Shown here: one piece after another, positions 31,213-35,106 of the stretch
How positions within the stretch are numbered: the stretch's first letter is position 1
Layout of the letters: each line of letters starts with the position of its first letter
NCBI GenBank assembly: GCA_035646395.1
Contig: DASRPK010000119.1
Location: 1 to 35,106, forward strand
Source: JABWBJ01 sp035646395
GTDB taxonomy: Bacteria > Gemmatimonadota > Gemmatimonadetes > Gemmatimonadales > Gemmatimonadaceae
Length of the DNA stretch: 35,106 nucleotides
Direction of reading: 5' to 3'
The notes under the pieces: generated by a model
Seen by the model: the letters and a program-made list of their open reading frames with translations, nothing else
The model's database searches: none
What the model was told of the DNA's origin: nothing
Program-made: the position numbers and the translations under genes

Positions 31213-33222
31213 ATGGAAGAGATTCCGGTCCTCAGGGACCTCGTCGTGCTCGTCGCGGTCGCGGTCCCTGCCGTCCTGCTCGCGCATCGCCTCAAGATTC
31301 CGACCCTCGTCGGATTCCTGTTCACGGGCATCGTGATCGGGCCGCACGCGCTGGGTTTCGTGCAGGACGTGCACTCCGTGACGCAGATGGCCGAAATCGG
31401 GTCGGTCCTCTTGCTCTTCGCCGTGGGCCTCGAGTTGTCGCTGTCGCGCATCGTGAAACTCGGACGGTACGTGGCGCAGGGTGGCGTCATCCAGATGCTC
31501 GGCACCATGGCAATCGTTGCGTCGGTCGCGATCATCGCCGGATTGCGCGTCAACAACGCGATACTCTGGGGCGCGCTCATTGCCCTGTCATCAACCGCCA
31601 TCATCCTCAAGATCTACGCCGATCGGGGTGAGCTCGACTCGACGCAGGGACGGCTGGTCGTGGCCATCCTCCTCTTCCAGGACCTGTGCGTTGTGCCGTT
31701 GATGGTGCTGATGCCGATCCTGGCGGGGACTGAGCAGGGTCCGACGGCGCTCATTCGGGCCCTGGTCGTGACCGCTGTTGTTACGGGCTCTTTGATCGTG
31801 GCCGGCCGCTATATCGTGCCGCGATTTCTGGCGAGAGTCACCACGCTCCGCAACTCCGAGATCTTCACACTCTGTGTGCTCGGCATCGGCCTGGGGGCGG
31901 CCTTCCTCACGTCGAAGTTCGGACTCTCTCTCGCGTTAGGCGCGTTCCTGGCCGGACTGGTGGTGTCGGAATCGGAGTACGGGCTCCAGGCACTGTCCGA
32001 CGTGCTGCCGTTCCGCGATGCGTTCAGCGGCATCTTTTTCACGTCGATCGGGATGCTGCTGAACATCACGTTCTTCTTCCAGAACGCCTTGCTGGTCATC
32101 GCGGTGGCGCTGGGCGTCATCGTACTGAAGACGGTCGCCGGGTACTTCGTGGTGCGTTTCGTAAAGCGGTCGGCGCGGGCCGGCATCATCGTCGGCCTCG
32201 GACTGGCGCAGGTCGGAGAGTTTTCCTTCGTGCTGGCCAGCGTGGCGGCGACGCTCGGGCTGCTCGTCGGTTCCGAATACCAGGTCTTCCTTGGCGCGGC
32301 GATCATGACGATGCTCGCCGCCCCGTTCCTGGTGACCGCGTCCGCCGACATCGCCGACTGGATTCTCCGCCACCGCACCGCGCCGACGATGGAGTTCGCC
32401 ACGCGGGAGGTTCGCGCGGCGCGACCGCTCACGGACCACGTCATCATCGTCGGCTATGGCTTGAACGGGAAAAACCTGGCGCGCGCGCTGCGGAGCGCCG
32501 GCATCGCCTACGCGGTAATGGACGCCAACGGGCAGAAGGTGCGCGACGCGCGCAGGGATCGCGAGCCGATCTTCTTCGGTGACGGCACGCGTGGCGAAGT
32601 GCTCGAGCGCATCGGCATCAAGCGCGCTCGCATGCTCGTGTTCGCGATTGCGTCGCACCAGGACGAGAAGCGGGGCATCTTCGTCGCCCGCCACCTCAAT
32701 CCCAAGGTGCACATCGTCGCCCGGACCCGGTACGTGTCGGACATGGAAGAGCTGTACGCGTTAGGCGCGAACGAGGTGGTGCCGGAGGAGTTCGAGACGT
32801 CGCTCGAGATTTTCGCGCGAGTGCTGCGGCGCTATGGCGTGACCGACGGGCGGATCCGGGAAATGGCCGAGGAGGCCCGGAGCGATCACTACGAGCTGCT
32901 GCGTCAACGCGGGACGAGCATGACGCGGGTGGACGGCTTCCTGTCGCCGGTCGCGGCGCGAGTGGAGATGGAGACGATGGCGGTGCGCCGCGGTTCGGAG
33001 GCCGCGGGCCGGTCGCTGACCGAACTGAACGCACTGTGCGGCGGAGCGCGGGTGGCGGCCGTGATTCGCGGCGGCCAGGTTCGCTATGACCTCGACGCGT
33101 CATCGATCCTGAATCCGGGCGACACCGTGGTGCTGATCGGCAGCGCCGAGGCGCTGGCCGCCGCGACGAAAGTGTTCGACAGTGTCACGCAGACCGGTGA
33201 GACCGCGGCGATAGGAGACTGA
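31213..33222 (+). CDS. CPA2 monovalent cation:proton antiporter with TrkA-N and TrkA-C
   Basis: A 669-residue KefB/KefC-like antiporter. Residues about 1-385 are the Na+/H+ exchanger membrane domain with 12-13 helices (LKIPTLVGFLFTGIVIGPHAL, LLFAVGLELSLSRI, LSSTAIILKI, LALGAFLAGLVVSES, RDAFSGIFFTSIGMLL). TrkA-N follows with a nucleotide-binding GYGLNGKNLARAL motif and an acidic strand end (VMDAN), then TrkA-C (about 590-660). It moves K+ or Na+ against H+ and is gated by nucleotide or redox ligand. ATG 31213 is chosen; the frame extends to 31009 only through repeat sequence. Two TTA-GGC codon pairs (SLALGAF, LYALGAN) form octamers. Confidence 0.92.
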   Translation: MEEIPVLRDLVVLVAVAVPAVLLAHRLKIPTLVGFLFTGIVIGPHALGFVQDVHSVTQMAEIGSVLLLFAVGLELSLSRIVKLGRYVAQGGVIQMLGTMAIVASVAIIAGLRVNNAILWGALIALSSTAIILKIYADRGELDSTQGRLVVAILLFQDLCVVPLMVLMPILAGTEQGPTALIRALVVTAVVTGSLIVAGRYIVPRFLARVTTLRNSEIFTLCVLGIGLGAAFLTSKFGLSLALGAFLAGLVVSESEYGLQALSDVLPFRDAFSGIFFTSIGMLLNITFFFQNALLVIAVALGVIVLKTVAGYFVVRFVKRSARAGIIVGLGLAQVGEFSFVLASVAATLGLLVGSEYQVFLGAAIMTMLAAPFLVTASADIADWILRHRTAPTMEFATREVRAARPLTDHVIIVGYGLNGKNLARALRSAGIAYAVMDANGQKVRDARRDREPIFFGDGTRGEVLERIGIKRARMLVFAIASHQDEKRGIFVARHLNPKVHIVARTRYVSDMEELYALGANEVVPEEFETSLEIFARVLRRYGVTDGRIREMAEEARSDHYELLRQRGTSMTRVDGFLSPVAARVEMETMAVRRGSEAAGRSLTELNALCGGARVAAVIRGGQVRYDLDASSILNPGDTVVLIGSAEALAAATKVFDSVTQTGETAAIGD

Positions 33223-33306
33223 CCGCGGCGCTCGCGCCCGGTCGGAACTCGTCTCACCCCGGCAGTCACGACTGCGGCCAACCCTTTTGCCGGCGGCCGT
33301 GTCGGA

Positions 33307-33329
33307 ACTATATCGAGAGCCGATATAGT
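33307..33329. promoter_or_regulatory. Perfect palindromic operator upstream of padR-like gene
   Basis: ACTATATCG-AGAGC-CGATATAGT: two 9-base perfect arms with a 5-base spacer, centred 31 bases before the PadR start, in an otherwise GC-rich stretch. TATATC/GATATA arms are typical of PadR-family operators, so autoregulation of the padR-permease operon is likely. It may overlap the -10 element. Confidence 0.8.
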
Positions 33330-33348
33330 CACCGATTCCTCCGGGGTC

Positions 33349-33714
33349 ATGCCGAACCGTCCGCGTCCCGAGTCGTTCCTTCCGCTGCCGGTCTCCGAAT
33401 TCGAGATCCTGCTCGCCCTGGCTGACGGCGAGCAACACGGCTATGCGATCATGACCGAAGTCGCCGAACGCACCGATGGATCGGTGCGGCTCGGCCCGGG
33501 CACGCTGTATGGATCGATCAAGCGCATGCTCGCCAGCGGCTTGATCGACGAACATTCGCCGCGTCGCCGAAGTGCCGGTGACGACGAGCGTCGCCGTTAC
33601 TACCGGCTCACCGCACTGGGCCGGTCCGTGGCGTCAGCCGAAGCCGCGCGACTGCAGGAACTCGTCAGGCACGCACGCCGGAAACGGCTGCTGACCGCGC
33701 TGGACACGCCATGA
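33349..33714 (+). CDS. PadR family transcriptional regulator
   Basis: A 121-residue winged-helix repressor of the PadR group: EFEILLALADGEQHGYAIMTEV (helices 1-2), LGPGTLYGSIKRMLASGLIDE (recognition helix and turn), RRRYYRLTALGRSVASAEAARL (wing and dimerisation helix). Family members usually repress an adjacent transporter until a ligand binds. The perfect palindrome at 33307-33329 is the likely operator. Its stop overlaps the permease start (ATGA), so the two are coupled. Confidence 0.93.
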   Translation: MPNRPRPESFLPLPVSEFEILLALADGEQHGYAIMTEVAERTDGSVRLGPGTLYGSIKRMLASGLIDEHSPRRRSAGDDERRRYYRLTALGRSVASAEAARLQELVRHARRKRLLTALDTP

Positions 33715-35106
33715 GCCAGGTGTCACGCTGGTTCCGCCTCCTGATCGCGCTCCATCCACAGGAATTCCGCGACCGATTTGGCGAAGAGCTGGTCGACGCC
33801 GTCGCCGAGTCGATGCGGGGTCAACGCGTATTCGGGTCCCAGTGGAGGTTCCTGTCACGGGACCTGATCCGATCGATGGCGCGAGAGCGCATGGCGGCAT
33901 TCTCCGCGTCGCCAATACCAATCGAAGCCGAACATCACCTCCTGACCAACGGACCTCGCATGGGCAATCTCCTCCAGGACCTTCGCTACGCGATCCGATC
34001 ACTCTCGCGTGTCCCGGGGTTCACGGCGACCGTCATCATCTCGCTGGCCCTGGGCATAGGAGCAAACACGCTCGTCTACAGCCTGGTCGACGGACTCGTG
34101 CTGCGTCCGTTTCCTTACCCGGAGGCGAACCGACTGGTGGCGGTTGGCGTGCGATACGCCGACAGCGACGAGCGCACGTTCATCGAGTCGCTGTCTGCTC
34201 CCGAGTTCGAGGACATTCGCAGCACGAGTCGCTCGCTGGAACGGTTCTTCGCGTTTGACGTGGGCAATCGCAACATCTCGGGCGGGGACCAACCCGAGCG
34301 CGTCTTCACGGCGTTCGTCTGGGGCGATCCATTCGCGACGATCGGGTTACGGCCGCACCTCGGTCGCGGCTTCACGGCGAACGAAACGACCAGCAACGAA
34401 TCGAGCGCGGCGATCCTCAGCCATCGAATCTGGGTGTCGCGGTTCGGCGCCGACCCGGGCATCATCGGAAAGTCCGTCCAGGTGAACGGCGTTCCACGGG
34501 ACGTGATCGGCGTCATGCCCCCATCCATCCTGATCATGGGCGCCGACCTGTGGTTGCCGATGGGCGTGCAGCCTTCGGTGATTCCTCGTCAGGCGCGACA
34601 GTTCGCAATCGTAGCGCGGATGCGCGCCGGAACGACCATGACTGAAGTGCAGACCGACCTTGCTACGGTCGCCAGCACCGTGGCCCGCACATGGGAAGGG
34701 CAACACCCCGAGTACAAACAGTGGTCGCTGGCGGCGTCGACGTGGGGCGACGTGATGTCCGCGCCGATGCGGCCGGCGTCACTGGTCATGCTTGGCACCG
34801 TGGTGTTCGTCCTGCTGCTCGCCTGCGCCAACATCGCGAGCCTCATGCTGGCGCGCGCCTCGGCGCGCCAGCGCGAGTTGTCGTTGCGTGCCGCGCTCGG
34901 GGCAAGGACCCCGCGTCTCGCCCGTCAGCTGGTGACGGAATCTCTCCTGCTGTCATTCGCGGGAGGCGCGTTAGGCGTGGTGATCGCGATCGTGTTGCTC
35001 GGACCCTCGACATCGCTGTTCCCCGATCGCGTGGCGGCGCTCGGCCTGAAGCCGGCGCTGAGTCCCGCGGTGCTGTTCGGCACCGTGGCGATCACCGTCC
35101 TCGTCG
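33711..35106 (+). CDS. ADOP-type ABC permease (MacB_PCD/FtsX), cut by the window end
   Basis: An open frame of 465 codons from ATG 33711 to the end of the window with no stop. The N-terminus (WFRLLIALHPQEFRDRFGEELVDAV) is the permease-prefix domain of ADOP proteins. A MacB periplasmic core domain follows (LLQDLRYAIRSLSRVPGFTA, first membrane helix IISLALGIGANTLVYSLVDG), then FtsX-type helices (TVVFVLLLACANIASLMLARASARQRELSLRAALGAR). ADOP proteins are usually ~800 residues with two FtsX units, so the second half is missing. Such pairs with PadR are common in Acidobacteria and Gemmatimonadota. The transported substrate is unknown. A TTA-GGC octamer lies at GGALGVV. Confidence 0.9.
   Translation, partial: MSQVSRWFRLLIALHPQEFRDRFGEELVDAVAESMRGQRVFGSQWRFLSRDLIRSMARERMAAFSASPIPIEAEHHLLTNGPRMGNLLQDLRYAIRSLSRVPGFTATVIISLALGIGANTLVYSLVDGLVLRPFPYPEANRLVAVGVRYADSDERTFIESLSAPEFEDIRSTSRSLERFFAFDVGNRNISGGDQPERVFTAFVWGDPFATIGLRPHLGRGFTANETTSNESSAAILSHRIWVSRFGADPGIIGKSVQVNGVPRDVIGVMPPSILIMGADLWLPMGVQPSVIPRQARQFAIVARMRAGTTMTEVQTDLATVASTVARTWEGQHPEYKQWSLAASTWGDVMSAPMRPASLVMLGTVVFVLLLACANIASLMLARASARQRELSLRAALGARTPRLARQLVTESLLLSFAGGALGVVIAIVLLGPSTSLFPDRVAALGLKPALSPAVLFGTVAITVLV

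Larger units (their letters stand above)
1177..34976. other. Dispersed octamer GCCTAACG/CGTTAGGC (18 exact copies)
   Basis: Plus-orientation GCCTAACG starts at 1177, 1412, 5827, 11533, 15168, 24286, 26906, 27192, 29544 and 29984. Reverse CGTTAGGC starts at 9122, 11973, 18110, 19868, 22921, 31934, 32759 and 34969. Near variants start at 12541, 16801, 20986, 27348 and 28308. Sixteen exact copies are inside genes; 19868 is intergenic and 26906 lies in the hydrolase remnant. Positions were read by eye and may miss a copy. Confidence 0.85.

Overview
This is a GC-rich bacterial window with no phage, plasmid, CRISPR or RNA genes that I can see. The gene content fits Gemmatimonadota or a close didermic soil phylum: many secreted amidohydrolases, a large BNR/sortilin-type repeat protein, CarboxypepD-regulatory/TonB-plug proteins, a PadR plus ADOP-type permease pair and an ECF sigma cassette. 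The phylum is inferred from gene content only. Nearly all genes encode exported, outer-membrane or membrane proteins.

Layout. 1-4.8 kb: a lipoprotein-type sorbosone/glucose dehydrogenase converges on a nucleoside:H+ symporter-like MFS carrier, followed by a lipoprotein M48 metalloprotease and a small beta-barrel protein. 5.0-9.5 kb: a CDF metal exporter faces a plug-only TonB-type protein and an unknown exported protein. 9.6-14.1 kb: a BtuF/TroA-like metal receptor and a DUF6174-like lipoprotein converge on a copper/cytochrome-oxidase assembly pair (SCO1-PCu(A)C fusion followed by CtaG), then a secreted formamidase-family enzyme. 14.2-17.3 kb: an outer membrane protein and an exported M20 peptidase. 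17.5-19.3 kb: a translationally coupled ECF sigma / putative anti-sigma / CarboxypepD-CpxP-like sensor cassette, closed by a perfect terminator. 19.3-21.9 kb: a small lipoprotein, a DUF998 protein overlapping an EamA transporter, and an HNH nuclease. 22.1-26.3 kb: three coupled secreted amidohydrolases, of which only the middle one keeps the HxH metal motif. 26.3-27.0 kb: gene-poor, holding a frameshifted alpha/beta-hydrolase remnant on the minus strand; I see nothing in 26320-26650. 27.0-30.9 kb: a 1055-residue BNR/sortilin-like protein and a stand-alone LytTR regulator. 31.2-35.1 kb: a KefB-type antiporter with TrkA domains, then PadR with an upstream palindromic operator, coupled to an ADOP-type permease cut by the window end.

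Two signals are not explained by genes. (1) The octamer GCCTAACG/CGTTAGGC occurs 18 times in both orientations (23 with near variants) where one or two would be expected. Inside genes it is mostly read as TTA-GGC (Leu-Gly) or CCT-AAC (Pro-Asn), so rare codons are being kept to spell it. (2) Gaps between genes are filled with arrays of 7-8 nt units of several unrelated sequences. Many are arranged as long palindromes whose arms are the heptamer array and its complement. Five share the GGAAGCA arm; four of these carry a conserved 20-nt box and a central hairpin whose pairing is kept while its sequence changes.
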